Shown here: positions 39,843-49,314 of the stretch, in pieces | Layout: every line of letters starts with the position of its first letter | How positions within the stretch are numbered: position 1 is the first letter of the stretch | Assembly (NCBI RefSeq): GCF_003053565.1 | Contig: NZ_QAXS01000002.1 | Coordinates: forward strand, 1-64,000 | DNA from: Halanaerobium saccharolyticum | Lineage (GTDB): Bacteria; Bacillota; Halanaerobiia; Halanaerobiales; Halanaerobiaceae | DNA length: 64,000 nucleotides | Reading direction: 5' to 3' | Program-made: the position numbers and the translations under genes | The notes under the pieces: model-generated | Databases searched by the model: none | Told to the model about the DNA's origin: nothing | Seen by the model: the letters and a program-made list of their open reading frames with translations, nothing else

Positions 39843-42179
39843 TTGAGAACATATCACGCCAGAAAAATGGATAAAGAGGCAATTTATCCTTCTCAGGCCT
39901 GGAAAATTACTGAGGAAGAATTTCTCTTAGACCACAACCACCACAATGAGGCTATTTTTACTCTGGGTAATGGTTATATGGGACTGCGGGGAACTCTGGA
40001 AGAAGATTATCCGGGGAGTGAAGATACTTCAACTCCAGGTTTTTATATTAATGGAGTTTATGCGTCAGAAAAAATAATGTATGGAGAAGAAGCTCCGAAT
40101 TTACCCCAAAATGGTCAGACAATGGTTAATTTAGCTGACTGGAGTGAAATTAATCTCTATATTAACGAAGAAAAATTAAATTTATTAAAGGGACAGATCT
40201 TAGATTACAAACGCGAATTGGACCTGCAGCAGGGGGTTTTAAGGCGTAAAATTCTCTGGGAAGACCGCCAGGGAAGAAAGATAGAGGTTAAAATTACACG
40301 TTTAATTTCTTTAAGCAGGGAACATATTGGGGCTATCAGATATCAGTTTAAAGCGATAAACTTTTCCGGTAAGATCAGTGTTAATTCTGCTGTCAATGGA
40401 GATGTCAGCAACCACCACCACCTGCGGGATAAAAAAGCTTTAGAAGTCATAGAAAGCGAAGTTGATACCAATACCGGCCATCTTTTACATAGAGTTAAAA
40501 GCACAAACTTTAAGGTTGCCTATGTGGTAGAACATCTGCTTGATGAGCGCTCTAAGGATAACGCGGAGGTTAAAAAAAGATCATCCGATAACCGGGTTGA
40601 CTGGATTTTTGACATCAGTGCAGTTGAGGGTGAAGAATATACAATCGATAAAATTGTTGGGGTCAATCACAGTCAGGAAGAGGGCGAAAACCCTCTCAGT
40701 GATGCTAGAGCTTCAGCTGCCAGAGCTTCAATTACCGGTTTTGAAAACCTGGTCGAAGAACAGGCAGAATTTATGTCAGGTTACTGGCAGGATGTAGATG
40801 TTAAAATTGATGGAGATGATTCGCTGCAGCAGGCATTTAGATTCAATGCTTTTCATATTCTGCAGGCTACAGGTAAGGATGGTCAGACAAGTGTAGCTGC
40901 CAAGGGAATTAGTGGTGAGTATTATGAAGGTCATTATTTCTGGGATACAGAAAGTTATATACTGCCCTTTTATGCTTTTCAGCGGCCGGAAGTAGCAAGA
41001 AATTTGCTGCTCTTTAGATATAATACTCTAGATAAAGCTCGAAAAAACGCTGAGCGGATGAAGCTTAATGGTGTATTATTCCCCTGGCGAACAATTAACG
41101 GAGAAGAGGCATCCGGCTTTTTTATGGGCTCAACCGTACAGTATCATATCAATGCTGATATTGCCTATGCTGTTAATCTCTATTACCAGGTAAGCAGGGA
41201 CCAGGAGTTTATTGAAAATTACGGTCTGGAAATTTTAATTGAAACAGCTCGGATGTGGCTCAGCCTGGGCAGCTATATTCCAATGAAGAATAATCAATTC
41301 TGCTTCAATGTAGTCTGCGGTCCGGATGAATATAAACCCGGTGTAAACAATAATGCCTACACTAATTATATGGCTAAATTTAATCTGGATACAGCGGTTA
41401 AAATGGCTGAGATCATTAAAGAAAGAGCGCCTGAAAAATACAAAAGACTCTCAGAGCGGATAGGATTAACCGAAAATGAAATTAAAGAGATGAAGGAAAT
41501 TAAAGAAGATATTTATCTGCCGCACAATGAGGAATTAGAAATCACCCCTCAGGATGACTCATTTCTTTATAAGAATCCAATTGAGGTAGATAATATACCT
41601 GATGCTGAATTGCCTCTGGTTAAAAACTGGCATCCGCTGATTATCTGGCGCTATCAGGTGATCAAACAGGCTGATGTGATACTATTGATGCTCCAGCTTG
41701 GGGATCAGTTTGGCCGTGATTTAAAGATTAGAAATTATGATTATTATGAACCCAAAACTACCCATGATTCATCTCTATCTCCGGCAATTTACAGTATTCT
41801 GGCCTCAGAGATAGGTTACAAAAATCAGGCCTATAATTACTTTATGCAGACTGCTCGCCTTGACCTGGATGATTATAATGAAAATGCCTATCAGGGAGTT
41901 CATACTGCCTGTATGGGTGGAACCTGGCTGGCTCTGGTGCAGGGTTTTGGTGGGATGAGAATGTTTAATGGTAAATTATACTTCCATCCTCATCTGCCGG
42001 ACGGCTGGAATGAATATCAATTTAGACTCCGTTTTAAGGGAAGTCAGATTGAGGTTACAGTTAAAGAAAATCAGGTTAAATATATGCTGATTTCCGGGGA
42101 TAAAGTAGAATTCAAGCACTATGATCAGCTGATTGTTCTGGAAGAAAGTAATTTAAGTCAGGAAGTAGAAATACAATAA
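39843..42179 (+). CDS. Glycoside hydrolase family 65 disaccharide phosphorylase
   Basis: A 778-residue inverting phosphorylase that cleaves an alpha-glucoside (trehalose, maltose, kojibiose or nigerose type) with phosphate to glucose and beta-glucose 1-phosphate. The catalytic acid is the Glu of VVCGPDEYKPGVNNNAYTN; ISGEYYEGHYFWDTESY and the N-terminal super-sandwich ending in HNHHNEAIFTLGNGYMGLRG are typical. The exact substrate cannot be set from sequence. A beta-phosphoglucomutase gene, the usual neighbour, is absent here. Start TTG 39843 lies 7 bases after AAGGAGGGG; the next Met is residue 9. Confidence 0.9.
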   Translation: MRTYHARKMDKEAIYPSQAWKITEEEFLLDHNHHNEAIFTLGNGYMGLRGTLEEDYPGSEDTSTPGFYINGVYASEKIMYGEEAPNLPQNGQTMVNLADWSEINLYINEEKLNLLKGQILDYKRELDLQQGVLRRKILWEDRQGRKIEVKITRLISLSREHIGAIRYQFKAINFSGKISVNSAVNGDVSNHHHLRDKKALEVIESEVDTNTGHLLHRVKSTNFKVAYVVEHLLDERSKDNAEVKKRSSDNRVDWIFDISAVEGEEYTIDKIVGVNHSQEEGENPLSDARASAARASITGFENLVEEQAEFMSGYWQDVDVKIDGDDSLQQAFRFNAFHILQATGKDGQTSVAAKGISGEYYEGHYFWDTESYILPFYAFQRPEVARNLLLFRYNTLDKARKNAERMKLNGVLFPWRTINGEEASGFFMGSTVQYHINADIAYAVNLYYQVSRDQEFIENYGLEILIETARMWLSLGSYIPMKNNQFCFNVVCGPDEYKPGVNNNAYTNYMAKFNLDTAVKMAEIIKERAPEKYKRLSERIGLTENEIKEMKEIKEDIYLPHNEELEITPQDDSFLYKNPIEVDNIPDAELPLVKNWHPLIIWRYQVIKQADVILLMLQLGDQFGRDLKIRNYDYYEPKTTHDSSLSPAIYSILASEIGYKNQAYNYFMQTARLDLDDYNENAYQGVHTACMGGTWLALVQGFGGMRMFNGKLYFHPHLPDGWNEYQFRLRFKGSQIEVTVKENQVKYMLISGDKVEFKHYDQLIVLEESNLSQEVEIQ

Positions 42180-42203
42180 ATTTAAAAAAGCAGGTGTGAT
42201 AAA

Positions 42204-43103
42204 ATGGATTTTAAAAAAAAGATATATATACTGCTTGCAGTTGGAATTTTCTTTTTATCACTCTCTGGAATACTTATTAAAATAGTTTCAGCACCACCGC
42301 TGATAACTGCCTTTTACAGAATGTTATTTACAGTTCTGCTTTTAAGTCCTTATTTCTTTTTCAAACATAAAAGCAAGGCACGTTATTTTCTGGATTACCG
42401 ACCTTTACTGGTCGGTTTTCTCTTAGCGGTTCATTTTATTTTGTGGATTAGTTCTATTCAGTATACTGATATTTCCAATTCAGTTATTTTTGTGGCCCTG
42501 CAGCCGCTGTTCACAATTATTTTAGAGTATTTGTTTGCCAGAGAAGATTTGAAAGAAGGAGCAGTCATCGGGATTATTATGGCAGTTATTGGCAGTACAG
42601 TTATTAGTATTGGAGATTTATATCAGTTGGGGGATAAGCTTTTTGGTAATTTTCTTGCTCTTTCGGCAGCTTTATTTGCCTCCTCCTATCTTTTTATCGG
42701 CAGAGGGGTGCGAAAAAAACTTGATTATTTTCCCTACCTCTATATTTTATATACATATGCCGCCATATTTTTAGGAATCGGTGTTTATCTATTTGATATT
42801 CCTTTTACCGGTCACGGCTTAAATAATTATCTGCTCTTTTTGGCGCTGGCTGTTGGACCGACTCTGATTGGGCATTCAATTCTCAATTATGCAGTTCGCT
42901 ATCTCTCAACATCTATTGTTTCTTTATCAATCCTGGGAGAGCCAATTTTAACCACCTTTTTAGCCTGGTTAATCTTAAATGAACAGGTAAGACTGACAAC
43001 TATGATTGGAGGCGCTTTTATTCTGGGAGGAATTTATCTAGCCTCTGTCTATAATAACCATCAAAAACGGAGGCGGAGTGAGTTAAATGAGGCTCAGAGT
43101 TAA
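42204..43103 (+). CDS. EamA/DMT family transporter
   Basis: A 299-residue membrane protein with ten predicted hydrophobic helices in two EamA repeats: FYRMLFTVLLLSPYF and AVHFILWISSIQYTDISNSVIFVALQPLFTIILEY in the first, and LSTSIVSLSILGEPILTTFLAWLILNE in the second. Family members export metabolites or drugs by exchange or proton motive force. Substrate is unknown; the position after GH65 would fit a sugar-linked solute, a weak inference. The C-terminal tail is basic. A 12-bp hairpin overlaps its stop. Confidence 0.85.
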   Translation: MDFKKKIYILLAVGIFFLSLSGILIKIVSAPPLITAFYRMLFTVLLLSPYFFFKHKSKARYFLDYRPLLVGFLLAVHFILWISSIQYTDISNSVIFVALQPLFTIILEYLFAREDLKEGAVIGIIMAVIGSTVISIGDLYQLGDKLFGNFLALSAALFASSYLFIGRGVRKKLDYFPYLYILYTYAAIFLGIGVYLFDIPFTGHGLNNYLLFLALAVGPTLIGHSILNYAVRYLSTSIVSLSILGEPILTTFLAWLILNEQVRLTTMIGGAFILGGIYLASVYNNHQKRRRSELNEAQS

Positions 43104-43125
43104 TTTATGGCTTAAATTAACTCTG
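43095..43125 (+). terminator. Hairpin at the end of the DMT transporter gene
   Basis: CAGAGTTAATTT and AAATTAACTCTG form a perfect 12-bp stem with a 7-base loop. It includes the stop codon. Only a short T-rich stretch follows, so termination may be partial. Confidence 0.5.
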
Positions 43126-43178
43126 TTAGTCATTAATAAACTTCTGCATCTTAAACTGAAATTATTTATTTGTCTGAC

Positions 43179-43207
43179 TGGACATTTTATGGCTTAACAT
43201 ATAAAAT
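43179..43207 (+). promoter_or_regulatory. Promoter of transketolase
   Basis: TGGACA at 43179-43184, 17-base spacer, TAAAAT at 43202-43207. Confidence 0.5.
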
Positions 43208-43249
43208 AATAGTTGAGAAAACTTTATTTAATTCTGGGAGGGATAAATT

Positions 43250-45214
43250 TTGTTAAAAGAAGTTGCAAATACAGTAAGAGGATTATCTGCAGACATTGTA
43301 GAAAAGGCAAATTCTGGTCATCCAGGAATGCCGATTGGCTGTGCTGATATTGGTGCCCTATTATTCGGAGAAGTAATGGATATGGATGCTTCAAAATCAG
43401 ACTGGCCGGATAGAGATCGTTTTGTACTGTCAGCAGGACATGGATCAGCATTTTTATACTCATTTTTACACCTAAAAGGTTATGATCTTTCCATGGAGGA
43501 CCTGAAAAACTTTAGACAGCTCCATTCTAAAACACCAGGTCACCCCGAGTATGGAGAAACAGATGGAGTAGAGACCACAACCGGACCCTTAGGCCAGGGC
43601 TTTACCAATGCAGTTGGAATGTCATTAGCCGAAAAGATGCTGGCAGAAAAATATAACACAGAAGAACACACAATTGTAGACCACTATACCTACACAATTA
43701 TGGGTGATGGCTGTATGATGGAGGGTATCACCTCTGAGGCAGCATCACTGGCCGGACATTTAGGTCTTGATAAGTTAATTGCAATCTATGATGATAATGA
43801 TATTTCTATTGCCGGCAGCACCAATCTGTCCTTTACCGAATCAGTAGCCGACCGCTTTAAGGCTTTTGGCTGGCAGGTAATAGAAAATGTAGACGGACAC
43901 AATATCGATCAGCTAAGAGATGCGATCAACCAGGGTAAATCTGATAAAGACAGACCGACCTTAATTATGGCTAAAACTCATATCGCCTTAGGAGCACCAA
44001 ACAAGCAGGATACAGCAGATGCTCACGGTGCACCTTTAGGAGAAGATGAGATCAAAGGCTTAAAAGAAAAGTTTGGACTGCCTCTAGACAAGAAATTCTA
44101 TGTTTCAGATGAGGTCAAAGAATTCTTCCGCAAGCAGGCGGCTGAGATGCAGGATAAAAGACTGGAATGGGAAGCAGAGTTTAAAGCCTGGGCTGAAGCA
44201 AACCCTGGACTGAAAAAAGAATGGGATCAGGCAATGAGCCTCAAACTTCCTGTTGACTTAAAAGAAGAAATTATGGACTTAGAGATAGAAGCTCCAATAG
44301 CTACCAGAAAATCAGCTGGAGCAGCTTTAAGCAAAGTATTTGAAGTAGTACCTTATTTAGTTGGTGGTTCAGCAGACTTAGCTCCTTCAACTAAAACCTA
44401 TAACGGAGAATACGGAGAGGTGCAGAAAGGTAACTACTCCGGCCGCAACTTCCGCTTTGGTGTCAGAGAACACGCGATGGGAGCCATTGTTAATGGTATT
44501 TCCTTACACCAGGGCCTAAGACCATTTGCAGCAACCTTCTTAACCTTTGCTGATTATATGCGTCCGGCAATCAGACTGGCAGCTTTAATGAAGCAGCCTG
44601 TAATCTATGTCTTTACTCATGATTCAGTCTTTGTTGGAGAAGATGGACCAACCCATCAGCCGATAGAGCATGTTGAATCCTTAAGAATTATCCCCGGACT
44701 TAAAGTTTTAAGACCTGGAGACGAAGAAGAAGCCAAGGCTGCCTGGGTAGAAGCCCTGGAAACAACAGACCAGCCAACAGCTCTAATTCTAACCAGACAG
44801 AACTTAAAGCATATCGAAAAATATCAGGGTCTGGATAACTTCAACAATGGCGGCTACTTTGTCAGCAAACCAGAAGATGCAGATACAATGATCTTTGCCA
44901 GCGGTAGTGAAGTTAACCTGGCAGAAGAGAGTGCTAAACTTCTTGCAGAAAAAGGTATCAAAGCTGCAGTAGTATCAGTACCAGAAAGAAGAAAGTTCGA
45001 AGAATATGCAGCAGATCATAAGCTGCCAGAAGTTAAGTTAAGAGTAGCAGTCGAAGCAGGAGTAACAACTGGCTGGTACAAAATTGTTGGTAGAGACGGC
45101 CTGGTTATCGGACTTGACCGCTTTGGTTTAAGTGGAAAAGGTCAGGAAGTTGGAGAAGAATTAGGCTTTAAAGCAGAAAAAGTTGCAGCAGAGATTGAAG
45201 CAGCTTTAAAATAG
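43250..45214 (+). CDS. tkt: Transketolase
   Basis: Thiamine diphosphate enzyme that moves two-carbon units between ketose and aldose phosphates in the pentose phosphate pathway. The 654-residue full-length form carries the TPP motif (MGDGCMMEG...), SGHPGMPIGCADIG, LSAGHGSAFLYSFLHL, GVREHAMGAIVNG and HDSVFVGEDGPTHQP. It is a complete single-chain enzyme, not split into two subunits. Start TTG 43250 follows GGGAGG. It works with rpiA at 12234. Confidence 0.97.
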   Translation: MLKEVANTVRGLSADIVEKANSGHPGMPIGCADIGALLFGEVMDMDASKSDWPDRDRFVLSAGHGSAFLYSFLHLKGYDLSMEDLKNFRQLHSKTPGHPEYGETDGVETTTGPLGQGFTNAVGMSLAEKMLAEKYNTEEHTIVDHYTYTIMGDGCMMEGITSEAASLAGHLGLDKLIAIYDDNDISIAGSTNLSFTESVADRFKAFGWQVIENVDGHNIDQLRDAINQGKSDKDRPTLIMAKTHIALGAPNKQDTADAHGAPLGEDEIKGLKEKFGLPLDKKFYVSDEVKEFFRKQAAEMQDKRLEWEAEFKAWAEANPGLKKEWDQAMSLKLPVDLKEEIMDLEIEAPIATRKSAGAALSKVFEVVPYLVGGSADLAPSTKTYNGEYGEVQKGNYSGRNFRFGVREHAMGAIVNGISLHQGLRPFAATFLTFADYMRPAIRLAALMKQPVIYVFTHDSVFVGEDGPTHQPIEHVESLRIIPGLKVLRPGDEEEAKAAWVEALETTDQPTALILTRQNLKHIEKYQGLDNFNNGGYFVSKPEDADTMIFASGSEVNLAEESAKLLAEKGIKAAVVSVPERRKFEEYAADHKLPEVKLRVAVEAGVTTGWYKIVGRDGLVIGLDRFGLSGKGQEVGEELGFKAEKVAAEIEAALK

Positions 45215-45265
45215 TATAATATAAGTACTAGAAAAATTAATATTTAATCAGGATTGAGTAAATGA

Positions 45266-45316
45266 AAAAATCCGTCCAGAGCAGATCAGTTAGCTGATCA
45301 GTTGGGCGGATTTTCT
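45266..45316 (+). terminator. Intrinsic terminator of tkt
   Basis: AAAAAATCCGTCC and GGGCGGATTTTC outer arms with an inner hairpin (GATCAG / CTGATC). Confidence 0.8.
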
Positions 45317-45364
45317 TCCTTTTAGCTGATGGTTTTTATTTTTATAAACCACTTTCAAGTTTAA

Positions 45365-45796
45365 TTAAATATAATACCAGTTTAAAAGTGCTATTACTGC
45401 TCCCAGCAGAACTCCAGCAAATACTTCAAAAGGAGTATGGCCGATTAATTCTTTTAAATCTTCTTTGATCAACAGCTGTCTCTCTTTGACAGAGGATTTA
45501 TTTTCAAGGTGTTTGATCAGATTGTTTAAGACATTTGCCTGCTGGCCTACTGCCCGCCGGACACCACTGGCATCATAAGTTACAATTAAAGCGAAAACAG
45601 TTACAATGGCAAAAAGGTCAGAAGAAAAGCCGTGTTTTAAGCCAACTGTAATTGTGAGAGCTGAAACAAAAGAAGAGTGAGAGCTGGGCATTCCTCCAGA
45701 AGTGAAAAAGGTATAAAAATTCATTGGTCTAATAAAAAATATTTTTAAAAATTGAGCTGCAAAAAGCGAAAAAATTGATACTCCCAGTAATGACAT
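45365..45796 (-). CDS. Divergent PAP2 family membrane protein (YuiD-like, DUF212)
   Basis: A 143-residue membrane protein with about four helices. The DUF212 core is SGGMPSSHSSFVSALTITVGLKHG and the later TYDASGVRRAVGQQANVLNNL; the C-terminal helix ends PFEVFAGVLLGAVIALL after LIGHT. The family is distantly related to PAP2 phosphatases and keeps the PSSH box, but its activity is not established in bacteria. The GGGGGAG site is excellent. It is divergent from folC. Confidence 0.9.
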   Translation of the reverse strand: MSLLGVSIFSLFAAQFLKIFFIRPMNFYTFFTSGGMPSSHSSFVSALTITVGLKHGFSSDLFAIVTVFALIVTYDASGVRRAVGQQANVLNNLIKHLENKSSVKERQLLIKEDLKELIGHTPFEVFAGVLLGAVIALLNWYYI

Positions 45797-45828
45797 GTGA
45801 TCTCCCCCAAATAGTTAGATATTAATTT

Positions 45829-45857
45829 TTGTTCTTTTCTCCATTTTTGTGTATAAT
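45829..45857 (+). promoter_or_regulatory. Promoter of folC
   Basis: TTGTTC at 45829-45834, 17-base spacer, perfect TATAAT at 45852-45857. Confidence 0.55.
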
Positions 45858-45926
45858 AATAATAGTGCCTTAATATATTTTATCTTAAAAATGCTATTTA
45901 ATGCAAATATAGAACTGGAGGAAATT

Positions 45927-47255
45927 ATGGATCCTTTTAAATATATAAATTCTTTATCGCTGTTTGGAAGCGAAGCCGGCTATAAACCGGGCCTGGAGCG
46001 GATCAGAAAATTACTGAAGTATCTAGGAAACCCGCAGCGTGATTTAGATGTAATACACATTGCAGGGACAAATGGTAAAGGTTCAACTGCAGCTATTTTA
46101 GAACGAATTTACAGAGAAGCAGGTTATAAAACTGCTCTTTACAGCTCACCTCATTTTTTTCATTTTAATGAGCGGATTAAAATAAACGGCAGGCCCTGTT
46201 CGACCTATGAACTGGAAGAAATCACTGCTGAAGTTAAACTGGCAGCTGAAAAATTGAAAGAGCAGACCGGGGTAGAAGCCAGTTTTTTCGAAATTGTAAC
46301 TGCCACCGCTTTCAAATATTTTAAACAGCATGACCCAGAAATAGTAATTCTGGAAACCGGACTCGGAGGCAGGCTTGATGCTACTAATATTGTTAAAAAA
46401 CCACTTTTATCGCTGATTACCAATATCAGTCTGGAACACCGGGAATTTCTGGGAGACACAATTGCTGAAATAGCAGCTGAAAAAGCAGGAATCATCAAAG
46501 AAAATTCTAAAGTAATTACGGCTATTGAGCAGCCTGAAGCACTCCGTGTGATCCAAAATAAAGCTCGAGCTAAAAATTCAAAGTTTATTGCTTTAAGTAA
46601 GGAATATGATTTAATTAAGAGCAGTGGTAATCTAAGAGAAAATATTATCCATTTAAAAAGAAAAGGGAAAAATAAAGCTGAATATCGACTATCACTTTTG
46701 GGCGAACATCAGGCTGTAAATACTGCGCTGGCTTTAAGGTCTGTAGAAGAATTATCAGACTCCTATCCGGTGGAAAAAAATGAAATTAAGCGGGCTCTGG
46801 CGGATATTTACTGGCCGGGGAGAATGGAGAAAATTTATGAGAACCCTCTGATCATTCTGGATGGTGCCCATAATCCAGCAGCGTTTAGAGAACTGCTTAA
46901 AAATATTAGCAGTTCTAAATCTGAATATAAAGAGCTGCATTTTGTTTTTTCTGTTCTTAAAGATAAGGACCTTGCTGCTATTTTAACAGAATTTATTAAT
47001 TATAATCTCAGCCCAAAATTTTATCTGGCTGAAAATAACTCTTTTAGGACAATTAAAATTGAAGATTTAGCTGAGCAGGTTAAATCGAAAAAATTTGAAT
47101 ATCAGATCTATAATAATTTATCCAATGCCAGTCGAGCAGCTTTTGAGAATGCTGAAAAAGCTGATTTAATTGCTGCAGCTGGCTCATTCAATACAGTTTT
47201 TGAAGCTGGAGTTGAATTTATGTCAAATAATATTAGAGGTGGAGAAAATGAATAA
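45927..47255 (+). CDS. folC: Folylpolyglutamate synthase / dihydrofolate synthase
   Basis: Adds glutamate to dihydropteroate and folates. A Mur-ligase-type enzyme of 442 residues with the P-loop HIAGTNGKGSTAAIL, SSPHFFHFNERIKING and ETGLGGRLDATN. The C-terminal region has ILDGAHNPAAF and the SVEEL-type and HFVFSVLKDKD segments. ATG 45927 follows CTGGAGG; the open frame extends upstream through the promoter and is not used. The last codons overlap the SPOR gene start. Confidence 0.93.
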   Translation: MDPFKYINSLSLFGSEAGYKPGLERIRKLLKYLGNPQRDLDVIHIAGTNGKGSTAAILERIYREAGYKTALYSSPHFFHFNERIKINGRPCSTYELEEITAEVKLAAEKLKEQTGVEASFFEIVTATAFKYFKQHDPEIVILETGLGGRLDATNIVKKPLLSLITNISLEHREFLGDTIAEIAAEKAGIIKENSKVITAIEQPEALRVIQNKARAKNSKFIALSKEYDLIKSSGNLRENIIHLKRKGKNKAEYRLSLLGEHQAVNTALALRSVEELSDSYPVEKNEIKRALADIYWPGRMEKIYENPLIILDGAHNPAAFRELLKNISSSKSEYKELHFVFSVLKDKDLAAILTEFINYNLSPKFYLAENNSFRTIKIEDLAEQVKSKKFEYQIYNNLSNASRAAFENAEKADLIAAAGSFNTVFEAGVEFMSNNIRGGENE

Positions 47256-47832
47256 AAAAGAAAATGGATTTTCTTTAGTTGTGGTAGTTATTTTTATGTC
47301 AATAGCTGCTCTATTTATTGGTTATCTAACCGGAAGCTATTTGATTTCTTTTCTGGTAGAGGAGGATGAGTCTCCAGAAATGGCAGACCAGGCACAGAAT
47401 CCGCCTGCTGTCACTCAGGAGCCGCAGGAAGAAAGCAAGCCGGAATCAGAAGAAGTAAATAACAGTCAAAATAATCTCACCGCACCTACAGAAGAAGAAC
47501 AGCAGATTGCTGTTGAGCAGGCAGGCCAAAGTCAAACTGAGACAGCTGCTCCAGAACCAGAGCAGAGTCCAGAAGAAACAACTGCTGATAATTCTACCCC
47601 AAATAGTGAAGAGCCAGGTGGCTTTGGGGTCCAGATTGGAGCTTTTTCCAATTATAATAATGCTCTAACAGTAAAAGAAACAGTTTCAGAGCTTGGCTAT
47701 CAGGTTTTAATTACAGATAGCAGTCCTCATCAGGTTCAGGTAATTGGCTATAAAAATAGAGATGAGGCCGAATCTGCAGCTGCTGATCTGGAGGAAGAAG
47801 GATATCCTGGATTCATAGTCATTCGTGAATAA
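47248..47832 (+). CDS. Single-pass membrane protein with C-terminal SPOR domain
   Basis: A 194-residue protein with a TM helix at residues ~8-33 (FSLVVVVIFMSIAALFIGYL), an acidic Gln/Glu/Pro-rich linker of ~90 residues, and a SPOR domain (GGFGVQIGAFSNYNNALTVKETVSELGYQVLI to the end). SPOR domains bind denuded glycan strands at the division septum, so a cell-wall or division role outside the membrane is likely. Its ATG overlaps the folC stop region by 8 bases, so the two are coupled. Confidence 0.85.
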   Translation: MNKKENGFSLVVVVIFMSIAALFIGYLTGSYLISFLVEEDESPEMADQAQNPPAVTQEPQEESKPESEEVNNSQNNLTAPTEEEQQIAVEQAGQSQTETAAPEPEQSPEETTADNSTPNSEEPGGFGVQIGAFSNYNNALTVKETVSELGYQVLITDSSPHQVQVIGYKNRDEAESAAADLEEEGYPGFIVIRE

Positions 47833-47852
47833 AATCTTTTTCTCAAATAGTG

Positions 47853-47881
47853 TTGTTCTTATTTAACAATTAGTATATAAT
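47853..47881 (+). promoter_or_regulatory. Promoter of the rnf operon
   Basis: TTGTTC at 47853-47858, 17-base spacer, perfect TATAAT at 47876-47881; about 92 bases of leader before rnfC. Confidence 0.6.
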
Positions 47882-47973
47882 AATTTATGGTTTGCATTCT
47901 AAATTTAAATTTATAGTAAATTTTTCAATTATAAATTTTCTTAGAAAAAATATATAAGGGGTGAAATTATATA

Positions 47974-49299
47974 GTGAAGGCTTTGACTTTTAAACAGGGT
48001 ATACATCCTGAATATAACAAGGATTTAACCAAGGATAAACCCTTAAAAAATGCTAAACGTCCTGAGGAAGTTATTATTCCTCTAAAACAGCACATAGGTG
48101 CACCGCTGAAGGTACTTGTCAGCAAGGGTGATCAGGTTGATATGGGCCAGAAAATTGCTGATAGTGACAGTTTTGTCTGTGCTCCTATTCATGCTTCTGT
48201 CTCTGGGACAGTAAAAGAAATTAGAAAAGTAACAGATCCAGGTGGAAATATTGTAGATGCTGTAGTTATTGAGGCAGCCGAAGAAGATTTTCTTAATTCT
48301 GGTCTGGAAAAACATGAGAGTTTAGATCAGCTCGATGCAGCTCAAATTAGAAAAATCATCAGAGAGGCAGGAATAGTAGGTATGGGTGGAGCGATGTTTC
48401 CAACTCATGTTAAGGTGTCAGTTCCTGATGATAAAAATGTTGATTATGTGATTTTAAATGGAGCAGAATGTGAGCCTTATCTAACAGTTGACCATCGAGT
48501 AATGGTGGAGAGGCCTAAGAGTATTGTTTTTGGTTTAAAAGCTTTAATGAAGGCTGCAAGTGCGCCCAAAGGAATTATTGGAATTGAGGAAAATAAACCT
48601 GAGGCAATCGAAAGTATGCAGGATGCAGTTAAAGATGAAGAAAATATTGAAGTTCAGGCTTTAGAAACAAAATATCCTCAGGGTGGAGAAAAAATGCTGA
48701 TTGAAGCGATACTCGGCAGAGAAGTTCCAGCCGGTGGCCTGCCGCTTGATGTTGGGGTTGTTGTTAATAATACTTCAACAGCTGCTGCAGTTGCTGATGC
48801 AATTAGAGACGGAAAGCCACTTTATGAAAGATCTATTTCAATTACAGGTAGGGGAATAAATTCTCCTCAAAATTTAATTTATCGAATTGGTACCAATATT
48901 GGTGACCTTGTTGAAGAAGCAGGCGGCTTAAAAGAAGATGCTGCCAAAGTGATAACAGGTGGACCAATGATGGGAGCAGCTCAGAAGCATTTAAATATTC
49001 CGGGAGTTAAAGGAACTTCTGGTATTCTTGTTTTAGTTAGAGATGAGGTTGAAGATTATGAACCATCTCCCTGTATTAACTGTGCAAAATGTGTGGATGC
49101 CTGTCCGATGTTTTTGATGCCGACTCAGCTGGTTAATTATGCAAAAAATGATATGGTAGATGAACTGGAAGAATGGCAGGTATTAAGCTGTATTGAATGT
49201 GGATCCTGTTCCTTTGTCTGTCCGGCTAAAATACCTCTGGTACATCATCTGCGTCTGGGTAAGGCACAGGTAATGGCGAAAAAAAGAGAAGAGAATTAA
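47974..49299 (+). CDS. rnfC: Rnf complex subunit RnfC
   Basis: The NADH/flavin-binding peripheral subunit of the Rnf ion-translocating ferredoxin:NAD oxidoreductase. The 441-residue protein has the Nqo1-like core (VGMGGAMFPTHVKVS, ILNGAECEPYLTVDHR, YPQGGEKMLIEAILGREVPAGG). It ends with two [4Fe-4S] motifs (CINCAKCVDACPMFLMP and CIECGSCSFVCPAKIP). Start GTG 47974 lies downstream of AGGGGTG. First gene of the C-D-G-E-A-B order used by clostridial-type operons. Confidence 0.97.
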   Translation: MKALTFKQGIHPEYNKDLTKDKPLKNAKRPEEVIIPLKQHIGAPLKVLVSKGDQVDMGQKIADSDSFVCAPIHASVSGTVKEIRKVTDPGGNIVDAVVIEAAEEDFLNSGLEKHESLDQLDAAQIRKIIREAGIVGMGGAMFPTHVKVSVPDDKNVDYVILNGAECEPYLTVDHRVMVERPKSIVFGLKALMKAASAPKGIIGIEENKPEAIESMQDAVKDEENIEVQALETKYPQGGEKMLIEAILGREVPAGGLPLDVGVVVNNTSTAAAVADAIRDGKPLYERSISITGRGINSPQNLIYRIGTNIGDLVEEAGGLKEDAAKVITGGPMMGAAQKHLNIPGVKGTSGILVLVRDEVEDYEPSPCINCAKCVDACPMFLMPTQLVNYAKNDMVDELEEWQVLSCIECGSCSFVCPAKIPLVHHLRLGKAQVMAKKREEN

Positions 49300-49314
49300 G
49301 GAGGATAATCAATA

